Positions 18,310-29,618 of a DNA stretch of 64,000 nucleotides are shown here, one piece after another; positions within the stretch are counted from its first letter, which is position 1; each line of letters opens with the position of its first letter. The position numbers and the translations under genes were made by a program. The notes under the pieces were generated by a model. It was given only the letters and a program-made list of their open reading frames with translations. It was not told the origin of the DNA and did not search any database. Source of the DNA: Ornithodoros turicata (Eukaryota; Arthropoda; Arachnida; Ixodida; Argasidae); contig NC_088204.1 in NCBI RefSeq assembly GCF_037126465.1, positions 64,851,807 to 64,915,806 on the forward strand, in the 5' to 3' direction.

Positions 18310-21021
18310 TTCGCAGCTTCCATAAGGGAAGGAGTGTACGGCATCCACGAGATAGCGTTTGTCGTCGTAGGGGACCAAGCTCTTCTTGAGTACATTGTTT
18401 GCTTTATACTCTGGATTGTGCACTGCTTCTCAGAGACTGTCTTTTCATTGAACAGAGAATCTCGGTACACTTTGTGCAATAAATGTATCCTCACCACGTC
18501 TTTCTTAACTCCTTTCGCTCTCGCGATCTGTTTGTGTGCCCCAGCCAAGAGAATGCTGTACATTTTAGCTCGGATGGCTACGACTTCCTGAATAACTCCG
18601 CCTCCTCTCTCATCTTTGAAGTACCCCATCTGATTCGCGTGCTCGTCGTTGAAAAGTGGGTGGTCCGCTGGATAAGAGGACAGATCTAAGTCGTCCTCAA
18701 TTTTCGTCAGCTGCTCTTTCAGACTTTCACACGTGAGGGAAAAAAATTATGCTGTCCGTATCGCTATATAGATCAATTGCACTGGACAAGTCAAGCGAGA
18801 AAAGAGCGACTCGTAGATGAAGCTGTACATTCGGACTTTGGATATCTCTAGAATGGCAAAGCCCACGTAAAGGGGGTGCGTGCATTTGATGCGGCGTTGT
18901 TTCATCTCATACAAGATGCGCTTGTCACCCAGAATGTGAAAATGCTGGCTGTCGACAGAGCTAGCTTTTCGGAGCGCGCTTTCTTTGTCGTAGGCTATAC
19001 CTTTTCATGCGTCTCACATTTTGTATCGACTTACCGAACGTGCTGTTCGACATGGTTTTGTACAGAAGTCGCTTTAATTTCGTGGTCGCGGCATTCCTCA
19101 ACACGACGTTTCTCTGCACGAAGGTTCGCAAAAAATTGTCTTGGCGGAATGAGAGGATGCTGTGAACGCGTTTTATTTTCATCTCCAACATCACGTACAG
19201 AGCGAGCAATGCATAATGAACGACGTGTGTTCCTTGTCACAGCACGTCAGCAAGAGTTTCTTTGTGGGAGGGGCATTTTGCGCCAACGCCTGTTTCAAGT
19301 GCTGCTGGTAGGGGGACAGCTCGTTCTCATCCACGCACCTGTGTTTGGGTGCTAGGGGAACATCCCTGGTGAGCGCGTGCAGTTCTTCGTGATATGACAA
19401 TTAAGCCTACCACGTAGACGTACCCCACTTACGAATCCTGAGGAAGGTTGAGAAAATCGATTTCGCTCCACCTCGAAGGATCGACCCACTCAAAACCACC
19501 TGTCGGGAGATGGAAAGTCATCGTGTACAGGTACAAACTGTTCACGTCGAGGTACTGGATAAAAGTCTTTTCTTGCTGGGGATCGTAATCGTCACACCTC
19601 TCCTGATTAGCCCGACAGTATCTGTGAAAGCTGTTACAAATGCCTCCCCTGGTTCCCTTCTCGATCGTTTCGTACATCTTGCGATAGCTCATGAGCTCGA
19701 GTTTGACTTTGATGAGCTTCAGAGCGCTACTCCACGCGTAACTGGCGAGGGACATGGCACGTAGGACATCCATCCCATCCGTTTCTAGCGCAATCTTCCT
19801 GAAATATAGTACGACGTCGCAGAACTGACAGGCGTCGAGCGTGACGTAGAGACTCGTGTAACCGCCGAGGTTCTTACATTCGTCCGTGATCTCTTGGTCG
19901 TTCAGGTCACTTTTGAAAGCTTCCTTTGGCGGTAGTGCGGGCAAATTGTACGCTTCGAAACTGTCGACGAAGGTGTACGGGTAAATCTCCTTCCTGAGGA
20001 GGCGCCGGAAACGGTCACCATACATTTGACGGGTACAATGAAACTCGCTCTCGCCGCCGCTGCCGAGGAGGGTTTCCACCAGGTTCGACAAGGACAGGTT
20101 AAAAAACTGCGTGCTATCGCGGAAATGAAAATCGCCAATGTTGAACCCTCCTATCTTTTCCGAGCTCGAAGCTAAGTTCCACGGTTCACCCAGATTTAGA
20201 ACGTGCATGTGGCGGAGAAGGGAGCTCAAATCGTACTGCAGGTTGTGCACGCACACGACGAGTTCTTTGGTGTTCCGACACGTAAGGTTACACGTATCGC
20301 ACAGCGTCGCGACAAAATTCGAAGAACCGGGCTCTACAAAGCGGGTGGGGTCGTGATGCGACACCTTTCACGTATGTCAGTTAAATTCGATTCCACAAAC
20401 TTCGCAGTGCGTTGCGCTCGCGTGTCGAAAGTGGTCTTCCATACTCATGACCAACGGCGAGGGGCAGTGGTTCAATCTATCGATTTGATCGCTAAATGCC
20501 TTGAGCGAGAGCAAGCATTTCTCTGCCCCGTTGAGTCCCAAATAGCCATCCAGGCCTAGTATTTTTCCGTCCCAACTTCTCACTAGAACGATGCTGCACG
20601 AGCTCCTCGTGTGCACACTCACGGCGTCCTTAACGAGTGCATCCTTCTCTAAGACGCTCTCCGTGTCTAATACCGCGAAATAGGGGTAGGGATGCATGTA
20701 CTGTATCTTGTTGAAGGAGACGCTCTACCCCGCTTTTGGCATTTCGAGAATCACTTCGTTTACGTCTCGACACAGACGTTCGTGCTGCTGCAACGCATCT
20801 CTCGTCCCGTAAGCGTACGTGCATTTCTCGCAATAAAAATAGTCACTTCGTCCCATGAAAGTGCTAAATTTTTTAATGCCATAGAAATGCTGCATAAACT
20901 CGAGCAGATGGACTTTATGGAGCGTGTAGGGAGCCCGTCCGGTAGATATCGAACTCGTTTGCTCGTCGAACACGTAGATGTACACGGAGATTTTGTTTTT
21001 TCTCTCCCACAGGGTAATGTC
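18310..21021 (-). pseudogene. protein-primed family B DNA polymerase (Polinton PolB), main part
   Basis: Blocks in order on the minus strand: ISVYIYVFDEQ (~20985); ExoI PYFAVLDTESVL (~20670); ExoII CVHNLQYDLSSLL (~20247); a LPPKEAF stretch and ExoIII-like LYVTLDACQFCDV; RGGICNSFHRY; motif A QYLDVNSLYLYTM (~19548); motif B KTMSNSTFGKSIQNVR (~19059); motif C YSDTDS (18751-18768); and a GYFKDE...AKG and DDKRY terminal region. Several frame changes and stops separate these blocks, including ones at 20725, before motif C and after 18540. It would have replicated the element by protein priming; this copy cannot. Positions 17870-18309, between it and the family B gene, show nothing else. Confidence 0.92.
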
Positions 21022-21213
21022 TGTTGGGTAGGATGCCAGGAGAAGAGAAAGGCAGCCAGTACTGTTCGATAGAGAACTACGGTTTTAATGAACGAGCCAG
21101 CGCGGTCCGCTCAAGGCGCGCGGCGGCAGGCCAAACAGACAAAAGGAGGAAGAAAACCAAAACTAACTGTCCAACAAACTTCTGTCGGACACGTTGTCCG
21201 AATATACTTGACA
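21022..21213 (-). repeat. copia LTR (left arm, 192 bp)
   Basis: Starts TGTC and ends AACA when read on the minus strand, adjoining the polypurine tract at 21214-21221. Same length as 26129-26320 and nearly the same sequence. Confidence 0.9.
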
Positions 21214-23406
21214 CCCCCCCTCAACGTGTCGTCAAAGTGCCCGTGATGTCACGAAGGCCTAGAGACCCTCGGTGCTGTCGGGTTTTCTTGCCGTCCAGCG
21301 CCTTTGTCAGTATGTCAGCGTGGTTGTGCGACGTCTTGACATACTCGAGCCTTAGTTTGCCCTCTTCCATCTTTTCTCGCAGAAAAAAGTGTCGGAGCTC
21401 GATATGTGTTTGCTGCGCTCCGATGTCACTTGGTTCGTCCCCAGTGCGATCGCGCCTTGGTTATCGACATGCATTGTGTGTGGTGCGTCGATGAACTCGC
21501 TCGCTCCCAACTCTTGCATGAAATGTTGCATCCACAAGACCTCCTTCGTTGCATGGCACATGGCAAGATATTCTGCCTCCACGGTCGACAAAGCGGTTGA
21601 CCTCTGTTTCTTGCTACTCCAAGAGATAGCTGCGCCAGCTAAGGTGAAAACGTAGCCACTGAACGACCGCCTGTCCACCTTATCGCTCGCCCAGTCAGCG
21701 TCGCAAAAGGTCTTCACTTTCCTGCCTAGCTTCTCGAACGTCAACGCATGATGCTTAGTTTGCTTGACATAGCGTAAAATATGTTTGATGCCGCTCCAGT
21801 GCTGCTCCGTAGGGTTCTGGTTGAATTGGCTCATGTAAGCCGCTGTGAATGCCAAGTCTGGCCTTGTGCCGCTGGCGAGATAAAGTAGGCCTCCGACTGC
21901 TTGGCGATAGTTGTGAGAGAGCACATTCGAGGCTTGATGTCCCTCGGAGGCTGGTAGGAACTTCGTTCCAGGATCAAGTGGCGAAGAGGCTCCTCTCGTA
22001 TCGTTCATGCCGAACAGGTCCACAATTCCTTCGGCATACATCGTCTGGTCCAGGGTGAGCTTTCCGTCCTTCTGGCGTTGAATCCTTAACGATAAGATGT
22101 GGCTTGCCTCCCCAAGGTCCTTCACTTCGAAAACGTGTCCCATGTTTTTCTTGAAACTCTCAGCCTTCTTTTCAGTCTGAGCCAGGATCAGAATGTCGTC
22201 TACGTACACTCCAACTATGATACCTTCTGCAAGGTTGAAATACACACAAGGATCCGCCGTAGACCTTGTTAGTCCCTCGCTTTTCAGAAAATCGTCCAGC
22301 CGTATGTTCCATTGCCTTCCGGACTGACGAAGCCCGTACAGACTTTTCTTCAAGAGGCAAACGTCCTCCTTGCTCTTTTCGTGGAATGGAGTCGGTTGTT
22401 CCATGTATATAGTCTCGTTCAGGGTTCCGTTCAAATAGGCTGCGGTTATGTCAGCTTGGTGGATAATCCATCCTCTCTCGACTGCGATCGCAAGTAGTAT
22501 GCGAATGGATTTCAGCTTAATCACAGGGGAGTAGGTCTCATTGTAGTCCACTCCTTGAACTTGAGAATAACCGCAAGCGACCAAGCGGGCTTTATACCTT
22601 TCCAGCTGACCAACCTCGTTATACTTCTTCCGGAATACCCATTTGCATTTCACGACTTGACGGCCTTTGGGCCTTGGGACAATTTCCCACGTGCCGTTTC
22701 TCCTCAGATTTCCCAACTCTTCCTCTATGGCGTTCCGCCAGTCTTCTGCGTCAGGCATGAGCAATGCCTCCTCCACAGTTGCGGGGTCCGGGACGGCACC
22801 ACTTCCTTTGGCTATACAGCAGTAATTCGGCCGGGGCTTGGCTGCCAGCCGCTCGGACCGTCTTAGCGCCCCTAGTGGTGGTGACGCTTCCAACATTTGC
22901 TCAGCTGCCGGCGGTGACGACGCAGCCGGTGCAGCTTCTGGCGGTGACGCCTCCAGACTTTGTCCCCCTTCTTCGATGACCGGCCTTAAGACAACTTCTT
23001 CCAACGCTGGTGGCTCCATGGATGTCTCACAGTCCTCGGCGTTACTGCTTACGATCACTACGTCATTGTCACCACTGACGGGCTGCGTCCCCGCTTCCAC
23101 TTTACACGGGAACGTGCTCTCATCAAAAACGACGTCTCGTCCCAAAAAGAATTCATCGTTTCTCCAATCCCACAGTTTGTAGCCCTTAACTCCTTCGGGG
23201 TAACCCACGAGCACGCACTCCACTGCCTTTGGGTCCAGCTTCGTTCTCCTACTGCGTGGTTTGCTTTGTACGGCCCAAGCTCTGCAGCCGTATACTGTGA
23301 GATGGTCGATGCTGGCTTTCCTTCCGAACCATAGAGTCTCTGGCACGAGAGAGCCGATTGCTTTTGATGGGCACTTGTTACGAACGTTGGCAGCTGTGAC
23401 GATCGC
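21022..23406 (-). mobile_element. Ty1/copia retrotransposon, 5'-truncated copy (left arm)
   Basis: A minus-strand frame (21352-23346, 664 aa) runs from the integrase C-terminal region through reverse transcriptase (YVDDI) to RNase H. An AT duplication near 21395-21402 shifts the frame before the RNase H end. It terminates in a complete 192-bp LTR (21022-21213, minus strand TGTCAAG...CCAACA) preceded by a G-rich polypurine tract. Gag, protease, most of integrase and the 5' LTR are missing. It is nearly identical to the right arm. Confidence 0.93.
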
Positions 23407-26320
23407 CTACACCAGAGCGCTGTGCATCAGCTACGTCCGGAGGGAACTGACATTGAGGAGGAGAGGTGCTCAACGTGCATGCAAGGCAAGCTCAAGAGGA
23501 AGAGCTTTCCAGCTGCTGATGCCTCGACGCAGTCCACAGGACCGTTGGAGCTGGTCCATTCAGATGTCGGGAGCATCACACCCCCATCGAAAGGAGGATC
23601 ACACTATTTCGTCACATTCATCGACGACTACTCGAGGTACACCATTGTGTATCCGATGAAAACAAAGGGGGAGGTGCTTAAGAAGTTTGATGAATACAGG
23701 CGAATGGTTGAAAATCTCCACAACGCAACCATTCAGGTCCTTAGAAGTGACAATGGAGGAGAGTACACAGGAAAGGAATTCCAGCAGTACTTGGTCCAGT
23801 ACGGGATTCGACGACAGCTAACGGTACCTGGTACGCCACAACAAAACGGAGTAGCGGAACGGATGAACCAAACACTACTCGACATGACGCGATGTTTCCT
23901 GATCGAGTCGGGACTCCCCAAAGCACTCTGGGCGGACGCGATCGTCACAGCTGCCTACGTTCGTAACAAGTGCCCATCAAAAGCAATCGGCTCTCTCGTG
24001 CCAGAGACTCTATGGTTCGGAAGGAAAGCCAGCATCGACCATCTCAGAGTATACGGCTGCAGAGCTTGGGCCGTACAAAGCAAACCACGCAGTAGGAGAA
24101 CGAAGCTGGACCCAAAGGCAGTGGAGTGCGTGCTCGTGGGTTACCCCGAAGGAATTAAGGGCTACCAACTGTGGGATTGGAGAAACGATGAATTCTTTTT
24201 GGGACGAGACGTCGTTTTTGATGAGAGCACGTTCCCGTGTAAAGTGGAAGCGGGGACGCAGCCCGTCAGTGGTGACAATGACGTAGTGATCGTAAGTAGT
24301 AACGCCGAGGACTGTGAGACATCCATGGAGTCACCAGCGTTGGAAGAAGTTGTCTTAAGGCCGGTCATCGAAGAAGGGGGACAAAGTCTGGAGGCGTCAC
24401 CGCCAGAAGCTGCACCGGCTGCGTCGTCACCGCCGGCAGCTGAGCAAATGTTGGAAGCGTCACCACCACTAGGGGCGCTAAGACGGTCCGAGCGGCTGGC
24501 AGCCAAGCCCCGGCCGAATTACTGCTGTATAGCCAAAGGAAGTGGTGCCGTCCCGGACCCCGCAACTGTGGAGGAGGCATTGCTCATGCCTGACGCAGAA
24601 GACTGGCGGAACGCCATAGAGGAAGAGTTGGGAAATCTGAGGAGAAACGGCACGTGGGAAATTGTCCCAAGGCCCAAAGGCCGTCAAGTCGTGAAATGCA
24701 AATGGGTATTCCGGAAGAAGTATAACGAGGTTGGTCAGCTGGAAAGGTATAAAGCCCGCTTGGTCGCTTGCGGTTATTCTCAAGTTCAAGGAGTGCACTA
24801 CAATGAGACCTACTCCCCTGTGATTAAGCTGAAATCCATTCGCATACTACTTGCGATCGCAGTCGAGAGAGGATGGATTATCCACCAAGCTGACATAACC
24901 GCAGCCTATTTGAACGGAACCCTGAACGAGACTATATACATGGAACAACCGACTCCATTCCACGAAAAGAGCAAGGAGGACGTTTGCCTCTTGAAGAAAA
25001 GTCTGTACGGGCTTCGTCAGTCCGGAAGGCAATGGAACATACGGCTGGACGATTTTCTGAAAAGCGAGGGACTAACAAGGTCTACGGCGGATCCTTGTGT
25101 GTATTTCAACCTTGCAGAAGGTATCATAGTTGGAGTGTACGTAGACGACATTCTGATCCTGGCTCAGACTGAAAAGAAGGCTGAGAGTTTCAAGAAAAAC
25201 ATGGGACACGTTTTCGAAGTGAAGGACCTTGGGGAGGCAAGCCACATCTTATCGTTAAGGATTCAACGCCAGAAGGACGGAAAGCTCACCCTGGACCAAA
25301 CGATGTATGCCGAAGGAATTGTGGACCTGTTCGGCATGAACGATACGAGAGGAGCCGCTTCGCCACTTGATCCTGGAACGAAGTTCCTACCAGCCTCCGA
25401 GGGACATCAAGCCTCGAATGTGCTCTCTCACAACTATCGCCAAGCAGTCGGAGGCCTACTTTATCTCGCCAGCAGCACAAGGCCAGACTTGGCATTCACA
25501 GCGGCTTACATGAGCCAATTCAACCAGAACCCTACGGAGCAGCACTGGAGCGGCATCAAACATATTTTACGCTATGTCAAGCAAACTAAGCATCATGCGT
25601 TGACGTTCGAGAAGCTAGGCAGGAAAGTGAAGACCTTTTGCGACGCTGACTGGGCGAGCGATAAGGTGGACAGGCGGTCGTTCAGTGGCTACGTTTTCAC
25701 CTTAGCTGGCGCAGCTATCTCTTGGAGTAGCAAGAAACAGAGGTCAACCGCTTTGTCGACCGTGGAGGCAGAATATCTTGCCATGTGCCATGCAACGAAG
25801 GAGGTCTTGTGGATGCAACATTTCATGCAAGAGTTGGGAGCGAGCGAGTTCATCGACGCACCACACACAATGCATGTCGATAACCAAGGCGCGATCGCAC
25901 TGGGGACGAACCAAGTGACATCGGAGCGCAGCAAACACATCGAGCTCCGACACTTTTTTCTGCGAGAAAAGATGGAAGAGGGCAAACTAAGGCTCGAGTA
26001 TGTCAAGACGTCGCACAACCACGCTGACATACTGACAAAGGCGCTGGACGGCAAGAAAACCCGACAGCACCGAGGGTCTCTAGGCCTTCGTGACATCACG
26101 GGCACTTTGACGACACGTTGAGGGGGGGTGTCAAGTATATTCGGACAACGTGTCCGACAGAAGTTTGTTGGACAGTTAGTTTTGGTTTTCTTCCTCCTTT
26201 TGTCTGTTTGGCCTGCCGCCGCGCGCCTTGAGCGGACAGCGCTGGCTCGTTCATTAAAACCGTAGTTCTCTATCGAACAGTACTGGCTGCCTTTCTCTTC
26301 TCCTGGCATCCTACCCAACA
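23407..26320 (+). mobile_element. Ty1/copia retrotransposon, 5'-truncated copy (right arm)
   Basis: The 899-aa open frame (23422-26121) has part of the zinc-binding integrase N-terminus (CSTCMQGK). The integrase triad is Asp48 (HSDV), Asp110 (RSDNGGEY) and Glu146 (NGVAERMNQ). Reverse transcriptase has Y573-VDD, followed by RNase H (FCDADWASDKVDRRS). It starts inside pol, so gag, protease and the 5' LTR are absent. It ends in a polypurine tract and a 192-bp LTR. The intact frame and the near identity of the two arms indicate a recent event. Confidence 0.95.
26129..26320 (+). repeat. copia LTR (right arm, 192 bp)
   Basis: TGTCAAGTATATTCGG ... CTACCCAACA, preceded by GAGGGGGG (26120-26128). The outer flank GGTTATGTC (26321-26329) matches 8 of 9 bases of GGTAATGTC just outside the left arm (21013-21021). 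Confidence 0.92.
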
Positions 26321-26820
26321 GGTTATGTCAATGTTTTGCAATGGCACTTGACAATGTCTTCGTAAGTGACTGGGGACAGGGTGGCCAGTATGTTACGCGC
26401 GTCTCCGGATTCGAAGGATTCATGTATTTGCGGTATCTGGCATATTCGTTTGGTTTGTTCCTCAACGGATACAAGAGTGCATGCCAGCACGCTATACTTC
26501 AGAACAATCGTTTTCGTGATTCGGTGGGAGTTTGACGTTTGTGAGAGTCCTTGTTTTTCTTTTCAACATTTCGAGAAGCTCGATCGTGCACCCAATCCGC
26601 TTCGGTTTTAAGCGCGTTAGTTTTAAGTCGACACATTTGACGTCGTTCAAGGTGAAACCAGACACTTCTCTCGAATAGTTTTCTACGCGTTGGGAGGGTT
26701 CTGCGATAGCAGCATTTATCGCGGCTTCGATTTCTTGGTGGTTATGAACCACTCTCATGTGAAGGTTCACGTGAAGGAGATGAGAAGTCAACCCATCATG
26801 CTCCATCCGTAACCATGAGC
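26321..26820 (-). pseudogene. Polinton PolB, N-terminal part (split off by the copia insertion)
   Basis: A minus-strand frame with REVSGFTLNDVKCVDLKLTR resembles the GSGW-x-L...L-x-L block near the start of Polinton polymerases. After a frame change, an SVLAC segment and an ITLWERKN-type junction follow. The reading resumes at 21021 on the other side of the copia pair. Interrupted by stops and frame changes. Confidence 0.72.
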
Positions 26821-27151
26821 GCCTTCGAGCACAGACAAAATTTGCAAGGGGATAAGCTTCGAGGACGCGCGTGATTACTGGAGCTATGCTCGGTAGGTAC
26901 AGTCGCAAATCGTCGACGTTGTCGTCGTGTTTGTATTGCTTCAACAACTTGCACTTTGTTGCGATGAACTTGCACAGTCTCTTATTGATGTTTCCTTTCT
27001 TTGTATGAAGATTCTTGAATGGCGTACAAGAAAGTATTACATGAAAATCGTCCGGTGGTCCACCACAGTTGATATGTTTGTTGACTTTCAATAAGTGATG
27101 ATACATCAGACCTTGCATGACAATATTGAACTTCTGTTCATTTGACATCAT
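26492..27151 (-). pseudogene. family A accessory protein fused in frame to the PolB start
   Basis: A 219-aa frame. Residues 1 to ~110 (MMSNEQKFNIVMQ ... LRLYLPSIAP) match the gene at 891-1277. The rest (from about HLLHVNLHMRV) matches the polymerase N-terminal region. The two are separate genes in Polintons as I know them, so a deletion joining them, or a natural readthrough arrangement, is likely. Composition becomes more AT-rich in the family A part than in the polymerase part. Confidence 0.55.
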
Positions 27152-27217
27152 TGCAAGAACTGGTAGAAGAAAAATTGTGTAGACGCTCTAGTGGAACATA
27201 TCAAGTGATAATATTTT

Positions 27218-27649
27218 TTATGTACTTTCCATTTCAACCATTAGGTGTAATTTCAACAAATCCGTAATGAATCGTGCGATATAGACTGCTTGTATATGAT
27301 AATTTGATCTGATTGCTTTCTTGATTAAAGCAATGCCCATTGCAATGATTACAATTACATCTGGTCTAGTGTATTTCAATTCTTCGTTAGCAAACCTCAA
27401 AACCTCCACCATCAATCCCAGCGGCCCTTCCGATGTTGACGTACAAATATTTTTATAACTATTGTAGATTCGGCATACAAGTTCCTGCACCTTCAATTCC
27501 ATAATTTGTACCATATCTCCGAATACGACCATATCTGAGACATATTCAAATGCTGCGATAATAGAATCATTTCGTTGCTCTTCTTTTTCGAAGCAGCTTT
27601 TTATCATGTCCTCCCATGACCTATGGTAATGAGTACAAAATCCATCCAT
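27218..27649 (-). CDS. Polinton accessory protein, family B (143 aa, intact)
   Basis: The intact frame MDGFCTHYHRSWEDMIKSCF ... MVEMEST is a homologue of the pseudogene at 17171-17869. It is helical, with VQELVCRIY, GPLGLMVEV and a C-terminal YIARFITDLLK block. It lies upstream of the family A frame on the same strand, with 66 bp between. AT-rich codon choice differs from the GC-richer 17171 copy, suggesting a different element lineage. It has a compact all-helical look, but I cannot name a fold. Confidence 0.6.
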   Translation of the reverse strand: MDGFCTHYHRSWEDMIKSCFEKEEQRNDSIIAAFEYVSDMVVFGDMVQIMELKVQELVCRIYNSYKNICTSTSEGPLGLMVEVLRFANEELKYTRPDVIVIIAMGIALIKKAIRSNYHIQAVYIARFITDLLKLHLMVEMEST

Positions 27650-28679
27650 CTCTTCGTTGAAAGTTCCTTGTTCTGATTTGTAGTGTGCTTCTACAGTTAA
27701 TTAAATCATATCCGTGCTCATTTTATTGTTTCAAAAATTATTATCAGGCTTAGAATGTTATTAATATCCGGCTGCGAGAATTACGGAAATTTATTTACAA
27801 AACGATGCGATGTGTAAGGAAAAAACGTGTGCTTTCAATGATTCACGTAAAAGATCACGCTATAGAGTCCTCCCTAACTTGACTTGCAGGAGTCACTTTA
27901 TGGCTTTCAACTTGCATTGTGTACCGAGACCATGGTTGGATTCCCCTACTCCATGCGGGCGTAACCTTAACGAAAGTGTATGGGAACTTTTATGGCTTCT
28001 CTCTCTCACTTCGATTCCACTAGTGGGTCCTGTATTTGCACTGCGTGGTCATGAAAAATGTTTGACTAAATTCATTACTGCTTTTGACTTTGTTTCAGAT
28101 GATCACTCGATTGATATTAATAAAAATATTCTACTAGTTGGGAATGTACTTTTGAGCTGTGTGTGTTGATTTCCGCTGTAGAAAGCTTTTACAATAATTT
28201 GCATTTCAGCTGAGTGGTTTGTTTGTGGCGTCTGTGTGTAGAAATTACTGTTGCAAAGTTATCATAAAAATTATGTAATTAAATTTGTTTCTCGTTTTCG
28301 AATTAGTATTGTTTATATCACACAATAAACTTGACTTTCACTCGATTGATATTTTGTGCGTTGAGAATAATGTATGCATGATAGTTGCGTCCGATCTGAA
28401 ATACATTAAATGCAATGTTTCTCGTTTTGATTGAGTATTGTTTCCGTCGATAATATTTATCGTTTGCTTAGATAATGTTTCTCTAACCAGTTTGCACTGA
28501 CATGGAAGTCTGTTCTTAGATTTTTTGGCGTGCTACTGTCTGTTTTGATAGAATTCTTATTGTGTTCTTGAGAATCGAATAATTCTAACGTCTACTTGCG
28601 ATAGTTGGTCAATAAAAAATTTCCCCTCTGTACACCGGTCCAAAGAATATTTCCATTTTGATTAAAGAATGTGAAAGAG
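27650..28679. other. AT-rich stretch without recognisable gene
   Basis: Only short frames and no domain. A CACTCGATTGATATT word occurs at ~28104 and ~28337, and several AATAAA strings are present. The inner end of the Polinton copy must lie in or before it but is not visible. Confidence 0.4.
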
Positions 28680-29606
28680 AGAGAATCCCCACCCCATACA
28701 CACACACACACAAATAGAGATACGATGATGAGATGGGGCTGATGCCGGCCAGCAGGCTGGGCGCTGCCCCAGTGCCACTTGTACGTGATGAGAGATGATG
28801 ATGGATATGATAAGGGGTCCGGTAATCAAAGCAGGGTGGAGAGGCCTGTTAATGACAAGAAGTCCCAGAGGTGACGCAGACCTTGGCGTGTATGAGCTGG
28901 ACTGGACCATGGGCCCAGCACCTTGCCTATGGTAAAGGGGCGACGATCGATCGCATGCAGTTCGTGCTGCAATATCGCACGCTCCCGCTGGTAGTCCGGG
29001 CAGTCCATAAGTAGGTGGTGCAGGTCTGCACGCACACTGCATGCTGCACAAAGCACTTAGGCACAAAGCACAAAGCACTTAGGCACACTGCATGCTGCAC
29101 GAGGGCGCACGGCCAAGACGCTGCCTCATAACTGGTGTAAATGCAACATTCAGCCGCATGCGGTGAAGCAGGGATGCGTAGTGTCGCGGAAGGCGATGAG
29201 GAAGCGACAGTGAAAGAGAAGGATCCACTGCGTGGAGCAGAGAGTAGGGTGTAATGTCATGCAGCCACTGTGATCTTGTCTTGTCTGCAGAGAGAGCACG
29301 GACGAGGGCCTGACGATCACCTTTGGGCAAGATGATAGAGTGGGCTGAAGCTATATGATGACCCCGCAGGGCCGCCCGGTCGGCCTCTTCATTGCCGGGT
29401 ACGCCGACATGACCAGGTACCCACTGTAATACTACGCAGTGGCCTAGGTCTAGCAGCTCCTTGTAAGTTTCAAGCACGTCAGCAACAATGGACACGAGAG
29501 GACCTCGAATGCCCATTGTTGCGAGGCATTGGATAGCAGCTTTCGAGTCTGTGTAGAAGACCCATGGCCGAGCTGAACACTGCAGGATCTTGCGCATGGC
29601 AAAGAG
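28680..29606 (-). mobile_element. LINE (RNase H-bearing, I/R1-like), 3' part
   Basis: A minus-strand frame (29079-29609) encodes the second half of an RNase H domain (WVFYTDSKAAIQCL ... LQWVPGHVGVPGNEEADRAA). It is followed by the C-terminal region with a zinc-knuckle-like CAACSVRADLHHLLMDC (28826-29056). A 3' tail rich in CA/TG repeats runs to ~28680. It is joined to 31509-32240 once the Penelope insertion is removed. Confidence 0.82.
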
Positions 29607-29618
29607 CAAAGCATGTAG

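Larger units (their letters stand above)
15986..27649. mobile_element. Polinton element, polymerase half (interrupted)
   Basis: A TIR at 15986-17159, a small gene at 17171, a minus-strand protein-primed DNA polymerase pseudogene (18310-21021 and 26321-~26820), and two small minus-strand genes (26830-27649). The copia inverted pair at 21022-26320 is inserted in it. The inner boundary is not visible: after 27649 the sequence turns AT-rich without Polinton genes. It complements the capsid half at 1-8370 in content, but the two are arranged outer end to outer end. Confidence 0.85.

Noticed and set aside
17907..18629. 240-aa minus-strand frame as an independent gene
   Set aside because: Its first ~60 residues are the polymerase C-terminal region (GYFKDE...AKG); the rest is out-of-frame translation of the same pseudogene and its flank.
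22838..23182. Antisense frames over the copia copies (repeated at 24162-24506)
   Set aside because: They are exact antisense shadows of the copia pol gene and recur only because the arms are inverted copies.
28680..28720. CRISPR-like short repeats around (CA)n
   Set aside because: A dinucleotide microsatellite at a LINE 3' end; no spacer structure, and the context is a eukaryotic genome.
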